DNA from: Patescibacteria group bacterium
GTDB taxonomy: Bacteria; Patescibacteriota; Doudnabacteria; UBA920; 2-01-FULL-50-11
Reading direction: 5' to 3'
Assembly: GCA_023485925.1 (NCBI GenBank)
Contig: JAMDAJ010000067.1
Coordinates: forward strand, 1 to 9,683
Length of the DNA: 9,683 nucleotides
The notes under the pieces were generated by a model. It saw nothing but the letters and a program-made list of their open reading frames with translations. It was not told the origin of the DNA and did not search any database. Positions 1 to 6,186 of this stretch are shown in pieces. The stretch's first letter is position 1; every line of letters starts with the position of its first letter. A program made the translations under genes and the position numbers.

Positions 1-1811
1 ACAGCCAGGGCGCGGTTAGTTTGGGGGATATAAATAGAAAGACGTCATTGTCTGTAGGTGGAATTACAATATTTGAGCAGAATATTTTTCAGGGATTACT
101 GGATACGTTAGAGGCCAACGGGTACGCCGCAGAAGAGACCTATTTCGTTTTCCCCTACGATTGGCGTCTAGACTTGGACAACAGCCTGGATTCATTAAAC
201 AGCAAAATTGAGCAAATAAAAATTTTGACCGGTTTTGATTCCGTGGACGTTGTCGCGCACAGCATGGGCGGCTTGTTGGTCAAAGATTACCTCCAAACTT
301 ACGGCAAAGACAGCGTGAATAAGCTTATCTTTGTTGGCACTCCACACTTGGGTGCTCCGAAAGCCGGCAAAGCGCTTTTGGAAGGCGATAATTTCGATAT
401 CCATATTCTCAACAATGGCGTGATGAAGGATTTGGCAGAAAATTATCCAGCGGTCTACGAACTCTTGCCAACTCAGAAATATTTCGATCAGTTCACGGGC
501 TACATCACAAAATATGAATTTTTATCAACCCCGCCGCCTTTGGACTACGGCCAAACTAAGGAGTTTCTTTTGAATGAGAGAAATCTAAACTCAATCATGT
601 ATGCCAAAGCTGAAACCCTGTTTTCTAAAAATCTTCAGGATATGGATTTTTCCGGTCTAGACGTATACAACATTGCTGGTTGCAAAACGTCCACGCAAAG
701 CGCTTACCAGTTAAGCCTTTTTGGCAACATCGGGCGGATCGGGTATTCATCCGGCGATGGTACGGTGCCTTTGCCAAGTTTGGATTATCTAAATGTTGCC
801 ACAAGCCGCAAATATTACGTCAAAAACGGCAGTCATTCCAAACTGCCCAGTATGGCCGGAGTAAAAGAGTTGATTTTAGATATTTTAAACGATCAAAACA
901 TTGCTTTACCTAGCAATATCAGCCACGCTTCTAATATCTGCGATTTCAAGGGCAAGACTCTCACCTGGCGAAGTCCAGTAGAGGTGCATGTCTATTCGCA
1001 AGGCAAGCATAGCGGGCCCGCGGTCTGGGGCTTGGAAAATAGCATTCCCGGCGTAGATTATGAAATTATCGACGGTGAGAAGTTCATTTTTTTGCCAACC
1101 GATGAAGGTCAAGAGTATGATATCCAAGCTACCGGGGAAACCGCGGGGACTTTTGATTTACTGATTAGTGAGAATAATAATGGCGCGGTCGGCAATACTT
1201 TTGTCTATGATGATGTGTCTGTCGTCGCCGGTACGCCCATAACTTTTCCAATCTCCGAGACGAGCATCGACAATGCTATCATGGTCGATCAGCAAGCGCT
1301 TCCGGCGGACTCACAAATACCCGGTGAGCGGGCAGGCGATTTAGTCCCGCCGGAGATTGCTATTTCATACGACCAGTTTGCTGATCAGTATGTTTTTGCC
1401 GGCGTGGATAATCTCGATCCTAGCCCCCCTATTGTGTGTAATTCCGGATCTTGCACCGCTTCTGACCATGCGGGTAATCAAACCGTGATAACCTACAGCT
1501 TGATAGATAGGAAAGTCAATAATTGGTTAAGCGTAAAATCAATCACTTACAATCATGGCAAGCCGGTAACGCCGCTTCAGAATACCTTTTATGTGCAATT
1601 TCGGGAAAGACGGGAGCAATTGCGTGATTTTGACCAGTTTATTAAGATTAAACAGGATGAAAAAGTCAGGATAAATTATCAGAAAAGACGAAATCAATCC
1701 GTGGTCACCCACAAGTTAAAAGGCGAAAAGCAGGTGCGAGAAGTTTTTTCAGGGTTCAAGTATCTTGAGTTAATAACCGATCAAGGGAATTTGGACATAA
1801 ATATTAAATAA
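1..1811 (+). CDS. LCAT-like alpha/beta-hydrolase (lipase/acyltransferase), 5' partial, with C-terminal beta-sandwich region
   Basis: The reading frame is open to the left edge (first full codon at 3), so the start and any signal peptide lie outside the window; the TTG at 21 is only the first start-like codon. Family marks of lecithin:cholesterol acyltransferase-like lipases are clear: PYDWR near 144-158, the nucleophile elbow AHSMGG with Ser codon 261-263, GTPHLGAP near 336-359, GDGTVP with the acid Asp at 756-758, and GSH with His at 834-836. This gives a complete Ser-Asp-His triad, so the enzyme is probably active as an esterase, lipase or acyltransferase on lipid or ester substrates; the substrate is unknown. 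After about position 915 come beta-rich extracellular-type segments, including a Cys pair (1437-1439 and 1452-1454) that could form a disulfide, and a basic charged stretch near the end. It is likely secreted or surface-bound. A small membrane protein gene follows after 4 bp. Confidence 0.88.
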   Translation, partial: SQGAVSLGDINRKTSLSVGGITIFEQNIFQGLLDTLEANGYAAEETYFVFPYDWRLDLDNSLDSLNSKIEQIKILTGFDSVDVVAHSMGGLLVKDYLQTYGKDSVNKLIFVGTPHLGAPKAGKALLEGDNFDIHILNNGVMKDLAENYPAVYELLPTQKYFDQFTGYITKYEFLSTPPPLDYGQTKEFLLNERNLNSIMYAKAETLFSKNLQDMDFSGLDVYNIAGCKTSTQSAYQLSLFGNIGRIGYSSGDGTVPLPSLDYLNVATSRKYYVKNGSHSKLPSMAGVKELILDILNDQNIALPSNISHASNICDFKGKTLTWRSPVEVHVYSQGKHSGPAVWGLENSIPGVDYEIIDGEKFIFLPTDEGQEYDIQATGETAGTFDLLISENNNGAVGNTFVYDDVSVVAGTPITFPISETSIDNAIMVDQQALPADSQIPGERAGDLVPPEIAISYDQFADQYVFAGVDNLDPSPPIVCNSGSCTASDHAGNQTVITYSLIDRKVNNWLSVKSITYNHGKPVTPLQNTFYVQFRERREQLRDFDQFIKIKQDEKVRINYQKRRNQSVVTHKLKGEKQVREVFSGFKYLELITDQGNLDINIK

Positions 1812-1815
1812 CGAT

Positions 1816-2112
1816 ATGAAGACCAATACAAAGCTAGTTCTAATTTTTTTTCTAGGTGTGGTATTGCCAGTTGTTTTAGTATTTTTTAACGGGTATATAG
1901 CTGGTAAGAGCCCAGAGTCCTGGAGTGAAAATCATCTGAATAACGTTTCAACAACACTTTTGGTGCTATCCATCCTATCATGCATTGCCGTGACAGTTAT
2001 AAATTTTAGAGGGCAAAGAATCAGCTTCTGGTACACACTTAGTATCGCTTCTGCAGTCGCTATGGGCTTGCTTCTGTATGTTGGGCTATCGGTATCTAAT
2101 TTTGGATTTTGA
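1816..2112 (+). CDS. Small membrane protein of unknown function, three predicted helices
   Basis: This 98-residue protein starts at ATG 4 bp after the stop of the lipase gene, so the two are probably co-transcribed. Hydrophobic segments lie at about residues 7-29, 45-63 and 71-93. The loop between helices 2 and 3 (NFRGQR) is basic, which by the positive-inside rule puts it in the cytoplasm and the C-terminus outside. I do not recognise a family. No Shine-Dalgarno sequence is evident. The gene is AT-rich compared with the minus-strand genes. Its stop TGA lies in a GGATTTTGA context; a -1 shift there would extend the protein by 30 residues into an Excalibur-like tail (see the adjacent feature), so the annotated end may not be the original one. 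Confidence 0.62.
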   Translation: MKTNTKLVLIFFLGVVLPVVLVFFNGYIAGKSPESWSENHLNNVSTTLLVLSILSCIAVTVINFRGQRISFWYTLSIASAVAMGLLLYVGLSVSNFGF

Positions 2113-2201
2113 GAGTAGTATACGTTCACGGACCGATAAACGTCATCGGCGCTGATATTTATGACCTAGATCGGGGCGGAGACGGAGTTGCCTGTAAGTA
2201 A
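2109..2201 (+). pseudogene. Excalibur-like calcium-binding coding remnant
   Basis: In the frame open from 2100 to the TAA at 2199-2201, the translation ends DIYDLDRGGDGVACK. This closely resembles the end of Excalibur-type domains (consensus roughly D-P-x-x-L-D-x-D-G-D-G-I-A-C-E). The first half of a normal Excalibur domain, with its early Cys, is not seen. No good start codon exists (only TTG at 2109). The frame is joined to the preceding 98-aa membrane gene by a -1 shift at the T run 2107-2110. The predicted topology of that membrane protein would place this tail outside the cell, where such domains act. It is either a decayed fragment or the displaced C-terminus of the membrane protein. 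The motif match is my own reading, not a database hit. Confidence 0.5.
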
Positions 2202-2263
2202 ACAGGAATAGATTTCTTTTATCAAGGCTAATTGAGTTTTCCACCTGTCTGCAGACGCTCCAC

Positions 2264-2301
2264 CAAATAAAAAATCCCCGAAGGGGGGAGTTTTTTATTT
2301 G
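2264..2301. terminator. Bidirectional intrinsic terminator between convergent genes
   Basis: A 5-bp TCCCC/GGGGA stem closes a GAAGG loop and is extended, past one bulged G, by an 11-bp A/T-rich arm (CAAATAAAAAA at 2264-2274 with TTTTTTATTTG at 2291-2301). Either strand therefore reads as a GC hairpin followed by a run of U. It lies 10 bp beyond the stop of the leftward gene and downstream of the rightward lipase/membrane pair, so it should stop both transcripts. Confidence 0.88.
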
Positions 2302-2311
2302 CTTTAATGTG

Positions 2312-3886
2312 TTATCCCGCGCTTCGTCTTTCCAAGTTCGAGCCGACAGGCAGCGCCAGATCGGCCGCGTTGGCCGGCACGACCTGCGAAAAATCGTTAT
2401 CCACATTCCAGGAATTATAAACGTCCATAGACGGGATGCCGCGGCGCGTACCCTGGGCGATCTTATAAATGGTGCCGCCGGCGTTGACGTAAATGCCGTC
2501 CAAGTGCGCCGCCGAAGGATCAAACAAATTCGAACCCGCCGGCAAGGAATCCAAAACTTCCGCCGAAACCGTAAGCACGTTCCCCCACTTAAAACCCTGC
2601 CCTAAAAACACGTCCGCGGAAACGAATCCGCGTTTGGCGCCGCCGCTGATAAACCACACCGTGGGGTCGCTGCTCTTTTTAACTAACGAGCCCTCGCCGG
2701 GGGCAAGCAAACTTGCTTGCGGCAAATCCGTGTCGGCGGCGGTTGCGCTTGATGCATCCTTGAACTGGAAGCCATAACTTGCTAAAACGCCGGGGTCGGT
2801 AATGCCGTAGCGCTGCCCGGAGCTGATGAGATAAAAAGTGCCGCTTGCGTTCACCAGCCGCGCCTGGCTGCTATCTACCGAAACCGCCGCGCCGGAAGAA
2901 GAAGGGCCAGAAGAAGCTCCGGAAGACCCGGCGTTGCTGATGGACAAGGTTACCGCGTTGCTAATTCCGGTGTTCCCCGCCCGGTCGGCGATGATGGCCA
3001 AAAAAGTGTGGCTGCCGTTCGGCACGGTTCGGGTGTCGAAACTGATAGTATAGGGCTGGCTCGAAACTTTTGTCCCGACGTCAACCCCATCCACCAAAAA
3101 CCATATGCCATCCACGCCCCCAATCCCCTCGCCGGTTGGAGAAAGATCCTCGCCGGGCGTGGCGGTGAGCGTTAAACTCCCGCTCACTGAATTTCCGGTT
3201 TTGGAAGACCCCAGCGACACCTGTGGCAGCGCAGCGTTGCCTTGCAGTTCCGCCGTGGTAAAAGTGATATCGGCTTTGGTGGCGCTGACGAAATTTTGAT
3301 CCCAACCGATGATGCGGGCGTAATATGGCGAGGCGGCGCCCAAACGCGCAATCGTCACCTTATGAGCGGTAGCGCGCAATGCGGAAGACACGGTTCTGCC
3401 GAACGCCAGGCTCAAACCGTAATCCAGCTGGAAAGACGTGGGCCGCGAAGTGGTCCACGAAAAAGTGACGCAAGTGGCGGAATTGCTGGAGACCGATAAA
3501 TTATCGATCGTCATAGGAACGGCGTTGCTGACGTTTATCGATACGTCGGCTGCCGGAATGTAATCGCCGCTTATCTGCCGGCCGCGCGCGCCGATGGTGT
3601 GCGTGCCGTTTGTGAGCTGGGTAGTATCATAGGTGTAAGCGTAAGGTACTTCTCCGGTTTCGGGCCCCACGCTGCTGCCGTCGACTAAAAATTGCACCGC
3701 TAAAATACTGCTTTGTTCAGAAGCCGCGGCCTGCAAGGTTATGGTTCCGCTCTGGGTGCTGCCCGCGGCCGGCGACGTGATGATCAGGGTGCCGGAAGCC
3801 AACACCTGCCCGGCTGGCCAGACGGAAAACACTGCCAGTGCGACCAGGCCGGTAAAACTAAGCTTGCGAATGGAAAGATGCTGCAT
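2312..3886 (-). CDS. Secreted multidomain surface protein: Ig-like, FN3-like, Ig-like, then three KRxF-type repeats
   Basis: The frame is open from 3991, but I choose the ATG at 3886 (524 residues) because it begins a signal peptide (MQHLSIRKLSF, hydrophobic core, QVLA cleavage near residue 30) and a TATAAT box lies just upstream. Residues 32-121 form a bacterial Ig-like domain (VQFLVDGSSVG, YDTTQLTNGTHTI). Residues 124-213 look fibronectin-III-like. Residues 221-318 are a second Ig-like domain with the same FLVDG...YTISFDT...NGSHTF pattern. A Ser/Gly/Ala linker (319-336) follows. Residues 343-524 hold three degenerate repeats of about 60 residues, each with a hydrophobic strand, a G-x-[KR]-R-[YG] turn (GQRYGI, AKRGFV, TRRGIP) and a closing LP-x-G/A-S-[NL]-L. 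No catalytic motif, sorting signal or C-terminal helix is visible. It is probably an extracellular binding or adhesion protein; function unknown. It is GC-rich relative to the genes to its left. Confidence 0.82.
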   Translation of the reverse strand: MQHLSIRKLSFTGLVALAVFSVWPAGQVLASGTLIITSPAAGSTQSGTITLQAAASEQSSILAVQFLVDGSSVGPETGEVPYAYTYDTTQLTNGTHTIGARGRQISGDYIPAADVSINVSNAVPMTIDNLSVSSNSATCVTFSWTTSRPTSFQLDYGLSLAFGRTVSSALRATAHKVTIARLGAASPYYARIIGWDQNFVSATKADITFTTAELQGNAALPQVSLGSSKTGNSVSGSLTLTATPGEDLSPTGEGIGGVDGIWFLVDGVDVGTKVSSQPYTISFDTRTVPNGSHTFLAIIADRAGNTGISNAVTLSISNAGSSGASSGPSSSGAAVSVDSSQARLVNASGTFYLISSGQRYGITDPGVLASYGFQFKDASSATAADTDLPQASLLAPGEGSLVKKSSDPTVWFISGGAKRGFVSADVFLGQGFKWGNVLTVSAEVLDSLPAGSNLFDPSAAHLDGIYVNAGGTIYKIAQGTRRGIPSMDVYNSWNVDNDFSQVVPANAADLALPVGSNLERRSAG

Positions 3887-3929
3887 ATTTTTTTGATTTT
3901 GGTATCTTAAATGCAAAGGTTGTACGGTA

Positions 3930-3935
3930 ATTATA
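3930..3935 (-). promoter_or_regulatory. -10 box (TATAAT) for the leftward surface-protein gene
   Basis: A perfect TATAAT reads on the minus strand, about 43 bases before the ATG at 3886, so transcription should begin near 3923 and leave a leader of roughly 36 nt. No convincing -35 hexamer is seen at 15-19 bp spacing. The region 3887-4084 holds this box and the divergent infC promoter, with nothing else recognisable. Confidence 0.5.
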
Positions 3936-4043
3936 CAAACCCCCGTTAAAAAAGAGAAGTATAAATAGCCAAGCACAAACAGCCCCGGCACTTTTGCCCA
4001 AGAAATAAGAATTTTAACGCCTCGGCGAACTCTTTAAAAAGTA

Positions 4044-4072
4044 TTGACGGAAAGAAAGACTTATCTTATAAT
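4044..4072 (+). promoter_or_regulatory. Strong sigma70-type promoter of the infC operon
   Basis: TTGACG (4044-4049) and TATAAT (4067-4072) are separated by exactly 17 bp, with an A-rich stretch just upstream. The expected start site (about 4079) is only about 6 nt before the infC ATG, so the mRNA would be leaderless or nearly so. Confidence 0.85.
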
Positions 4073-4084
4073 TCCGTCTGTACT

Positions 4085-4618
4085 ATGTTAAAACGCTACA
4101 CCAAACCACAACCCAGCTATTCCGCTCGGATTAATGAACAGATCCGGGTGCCGGAGGTCAGGGTCATCGATGTCGATGGCGCGCAACTTGGCGTAATGCC
4201 GACGGTGGAGGCCGTAGCGAAAGCGAAGGAGCGAGGCTTAGACCTAGTGGAAGTTTCGCCCAAAGCATCACCGCCGGTCGCAAAGCTCGTCAATTACGAC
4301 AAATTCCGCTACCAGCAGATCAAGCTGCTGCAACAGCAGAAAAAGCATCAGAAGAAGATCGATGTCAAAGGCATCCGTCTCTCCATTCGCACGGGCCCAC
4401 ACGATCTGGAATTCAAAGCCAAGCGGGCTGACGAATTCCTCAAATCCGGCGACAAGGTGAAAATCGATATGATGCTCCGTGGTCGCGAACGGGCCAACGT
4501 GGCGTTCGCCTTCGAACAAGTCAGAAAATTCCTGACGATGATAACCGTGCCGCACGTGGTGGAGGTCCCGCCCAAAAAAATGGGCAATATGATCAACGCA
4601 TTTTTAGCTCCAAAGTGA
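4085..4618 (+). CDS. infC: Translation initiation factor IF-3
   Basis: The protein has 177 residues, normal for the family. IF-3 binds the 30S subunit, prevents early 50S joining and checks initiator tRNA and start codon. The N-terminal domain begins with RINEQIRVPEVRVID (about residues 15-29) and contains the family signature region KLVNYDKFRYQQIK (67-80). A lysine/glutamine-rich linker helix follows (about 79-92). The C-terminal domain runs from IDVKGIRLS to the end and includes RGRE (132-135). It begins with ATG rather than the AUU used for autoregulation in Escherichia coli, and no Shine-Dalgarno sequence fits in the very short predicted leader. It is first in the infC-rpmI-rplT operon, an order conserved across bacteria. 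Confidence 0.97.
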   Translation: MLKRYTKPQPSYSARINEQIRVPEVRVIDVDGAQLGVMPTVEAVAKAKERGLDLVEVSPKASPPVAKLVNYDKFRYQQIKLLQQQKKHQKKIDVKGIRLSIRTGPHDLEFKAKRADEFLKSGDKVKIDMMLRGRERANVAFAFEQVRKFLTMITVPHVVEVPPKKMGNMINAFLAPK

Positions 4619-4643
4619 CCCAGCCCTTCGCGAAAGGCTGGGT
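4618..4643. repeat. Palindrome after infC, related to the one after rplT
   Basis: ACCCAGCC and GGCTGGGT flank a TTCGCGAA core, giving a long near-perfect hairpin that begins on the last base of the infC stop codon. There is no following T run, so a terminator role is unlikely; RNA stability or processing is possible. A homologous perfect palindrome lies at 5379-5402. Confidence 0.75.
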
Positions 4644-4739
4644 CATCCTGAGCGATCCGCCTAAAACGGAGAGCCGAGGGATCTCTTCATTGTTTAAGAA
4701 TATTTCTAAGAAAATCCTTCAGTCGCGCCTTAGAATGAC
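4642..4739. repeat. Palindromic intergenic repeat (GTCATcCTgAG type) between infC and rpmI
   Basis: The left end GTCATCCTGAG (4642-4652) and the right end, which reads GTCATTCTAAG on the other strand (up to 4739), are imperfect terminal inverted repeats. Each is followed inward by a GA[GA]GGAT box (about 4675-4682 and, inverted, about 4713-4720). This resembles the widespread GTCATTCTGAGCG...GAAGGATCT family of small REP/MITE-like elements. It fills most of the 139-bp infC-rpmI gap and encodes nothing. Confidence 0.68.
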
Positions 4740-4757
4740 ACATTATTTATTTATCAC

Positions 4758-4949
4758 ATGAAGCAGAAAACTCACAAAGGTACCGCAAAAAGATTTTGGA
4801 AGACCGGTTCGGGCAAACTAATGCGCCGAAAATCCGGACAAGACCATTTTAATTCCCGCGAGCGTGAAAAGGTCGGCAAAAACAAACGCACGGACGAAAC
4901 CGTCACCGCGTCCAACCCCCGGCTGAAAGAACTAATCCCTTACAAATGA
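4758..4949 (+). CDS. rpmI: 50S ribosomal protein L35
   Basis: This 63-residue basic protein matches L35 in length and sequence: KQKTHKGTAKRFWKTGSGKL at the N-terminus, RRKSGQDHFNSR in the middle, and a short C-terminus ending LKELIPYK. L35 is a small component of the large ribosomal subunit. It lies between infC and rplT as in most bacteria. The start at 4758 has no visible Shine-Dalgarno sequence, and 139 bp separate it from infC, much of that being a palindromic repeat element. Confidence 0.95.
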   Translation: MKQKTHKGTAKRFWKTGSGKLMRRKSGQDHFNSREREKVGKNKRTDETVTASNPRLKELIPYK

Positions 4950-4958
4950 CGCTCTAGC

Positions 4959-5023
4959 GTCATCCCCGTGAAAGCGGGGATCTTATAATCTAAACTCTAG
5001 ATTCCCGCTTACGCGGGAATGAC
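4959..5023. repeat. Palindromic intergenic repeat (GTCATCCCCG...CGGGAATGAC type) between rpmI and rplT
   Basis: This 65-bp element has inverted ends (GTCATCCCCG and CGGGAATGAC) and two internal hairpins: ATCCCCG/CGGGGAT at 4962-4981 and a perfect 8-bp ATTCCCGC/GCGGGAAT stem with a TTAC loop at 5001-5020. It resembles the GTCATTCCCGCG...CGCGGGAATGAC elements scattered in many bacterial genomes and differs from the element in the previous gap. The spacer contains a TATAAT (4984-4989), but no -35 box accompanies it. Confidence 0.75.
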
Positions 5024-5031
5024 AAAATCAG

Positions 5032-5370
5032 ATGGCCAGAATCAAACGCGGGAATTAAAATGGTAAACGCCGCAAAAATATCATAAAGCAAACCCGCGGT
5101 TTCAAATGGGGCCGCAAGTCCAAATTCCGCGCCGCAAAAGAAGCGCTGCTTCACGCCGGCCGCCATGCCTATATCGGCCGCAAGCAGAAAAAACGGCAGT
5201 TTCGGAGTTTATGGATCACCCGCCTCTCGGCCGCGGCAACCGCCAATGGCGGTTCCTACAGCCAGCTCATCGGACAACTGAACAAGACCGGTGTAAAACT
5301 GAACCGCAAAATGCTCTCCGAAATCGCAATCCGGCATCCTGAGGTTTTCGCCCAAATCGTCAAATCATAA
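5032..5370 (+). pseudogene. rplT: 50S ribosomal protein L20, interrupted by an in-frame stop at codon 9
   Basis: Reading from ATG 5032, the protein starts MARIKRGN, meets TAA at 5056-5058, then continues in the same frame as NGKRRKNIIKQTRGFKWGRK through to TAA 5368-5370 (113 codons including the stop). The body is plain L20: KRRKN, HAGRHAYIGRKQKKRQFR, LWITRLSAAA, YSQLIGQLNKTGV. L20 binds 23S rRNA and is needed for 50S assembly, so a true null is unlikely. No in-frame ATG start exists between the stop and 5311. Two readings fit: a substitution in codon 9, or paired homopolymer errors (GGG at 5050-5052 one base too long and AAAA at 5057-5060 one too short), which together would read KRGIKNGKRRKN and fit the family. 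TAA ends other genes here, so stop-codon reassignment is not a good explanation. No Shine-Dalgarno sequence is visible. Confidence 0.9.
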
Positions 5371-5378
5371 CCCCCCTA

Positions 5379-5402
5379 CCCAGCTTTTCGCGAAAAGCTG
5401 GG
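5379..5402. repeat. Perfect 24-bp palindrome after rplT
   Basis: CCCAGCTTTTCG is followed directly by its exact reverse complement. The core TTCGCGAA and the CCCAGC/GCTGGG ends are shared with the hairpin after infC at 4618-4643. No T run follows. A second small hairpin (CCCTCTT/AAGAGGG, 5410-5427) comes next. The rest of the gap up to 5514 shows nothing recognisable. Confidence 0.85.
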
Positions 5403-5514
5403 CTTATCTCCCTCTTCACTAAGAGGGGCCGCGTTTCTGAATGCAGCTCAAGGTCGCATTTGTCATCCGGAAGTGTTTGGAAATAGCAGAAAATCCTAAC
5501 TGAACTCTTTAATA

Positions 5515-5546
5515 CAAAAAGCCCCGATGAAAATCGAGGCTTTTTG
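5515..5546. terminator. Bidirectional intrinsic terminator between rplT and the convergent membrane-protein gene
   Basis: CAAAAAGCC...GAT pairs with ATC...GGCTTTTTG around a GAAA tetraloop (5529-5532), with one C/A mismatch. Both strands end in a run of five U. It lies 12 bp after the stop of the leftward gene and downstream of the rplT operon, so it can end both. Confidence 0.88.
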
Positions 5547-5558
5547 TGTCTCAAGAGA

Positions 5559-6146
5559 TTATTTCTGCTGGCCGGTTTCGTAATCCTTAATGGCCTGCAC
5601 CACCCGACCGTCTTCCTTTAGATCCTCAATGAAAAGGATTTGGTCACGGTTAATGTGCATCTGGTCCACCGGACCGTGCAACTCGTTGCCTAATTTCACC
5701 AGCGACAGCTGCTGTTGCTGCTGTTGCTGCTGTTGGCCGGCGCCGGGCTGGCCCTCGGTGCCGGTCTGCAAAACCGGCGTCACCTGCAGATAATAGATGT
5801 TGTCCAGGGTGACATAACGGCTGCCACTGTCGGACATCTTGCCAAAGTACACCTGGCCGTTGGTCAGGAACACGGCTTGGAAATTAGCCTTGCCCACCGA
5901 GGCCTTGCCCATAAAAAGCTTGTCGCGGAAAATAAATCCCACGACAGCCAAGACGATGACAATGGTGAGGAGCAATATCCAAGGCCCTTTTGACGACCTT
6001 CGGACGGAACGGGCCGGCATTTCCGGCAACGAGCTGTCGTAGGCGACTTTTTCGTCCAGTTCCGGGCGCGGCTCGACTGGCGCGGCGCGATTAACTCTAA
6101 TCGTTCCCTCCGGTCCCCTCCTGAAATCCTTCTGATTGACTTCCAT
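5559..6146 (-). CDS. Single-pass membrane protein of unknown function with a polyglutamine tract
   Basis: I choose the ATG at 6146 (195 residues). The frame runs on to 6269, but that extension lies in a palindromic repeat and gives no protein-like sequence. Residues 1-55 are charged and likely cytoplasmic. Residues 56-73 are one transmembrane helix (WILLLTIVIVLAVVGFIF). The rest is probably outside: a conserved-looking module FQAVFLTNGQVYFGKM (89-104), YVTLDNIYYLQV (111-122), nine glutamines (138-146), then LSLVKLGNELHGP and INRDQILFIEDLKEDGRVVQAI. From memory this NGQVYFGK / LGNELHGP / INRDQILFIEDL pattern recurs in uncharacterised CPR proteins, though I could not check it. No enzyme motif is visible. 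The gene ends 12 bp before a strong terminator and may be last in a surface-protein cluster. Confidence 0.8.
   Translation of the reverse strand: MEVNQKDFRRGPEGTIRVNRAAPVEPRPELDEKVAYDSSLPEMPARSVRRSSKGPWILLLTIVIVLAVVGFIFRDKLFMGKASVGKANFQAVFLTNGQVYFGKMSDSGSRYVTLDNIYYLQVTPVLQTGTEGQPGAGQQQQQQQQQLSLVKLGNELHGPVDQMHINRDQILFIEDLKEDGRVVQAIKDYETGQQK
5709..5735 (-). repeat. Three tandem 9-bp units encoding nine Gln
   Basis: On the coding strand the unit CAACAGCAG occurs three times without a mismatch, giving residues 138-146 of the membrane protein. The unit keeps frame on gain or loss, so length variation would change the linker and not break the gene. Confidence 0.92.
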
Positions 6147-6186
6147 ACTAGTTGAATGGCAAATTAAAATTGAACTTTCAAGACGG

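Noticed and set aside
3887..3991. N-terminal extension of the Ig/FN3 protein to 3991
   Set aside because: It would cover the TATAAT at 3930-3935 and place a normal signal peptide at residue 36; the ATG at 3886 explains both.
4984..4989. TATAAT inside the rpmI-rplT repeat as an internal rplT promoter
   Set aside because: No -35-like hexamer at usable distance; the match may be chance within an AT-rich spacer.
5056..5058. Genetic-code reassignment explaining the rplT stop
   Set aside because: The codon is TAA, which also ends rplT itself, the lipase gene, the LamG gene and the Ig/FN3 gene; known CPR reassignments involve TGA, which is also used as a stop here (infC, rpmI).
5060..5086. Downstream ATG at 5060 as the rplT start with later -1 slippage
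   Set aside because: It would discard the conserved MARIKRG start and needs slippage at a site that is not a standard slippery heptamer.
4618..5402. CRISPR array
   Set aside because: The repeats are palindromic, of different families and not evenly spaced, with no spacers of constant length and no cas genes.
5360..5554. Minus-strand 64-residue open frame between rplT and the terminator
   Set aside because: It overlaps the end of rplT, the terminator and the membrane-protein gap, and its translation resembles no protein I know.
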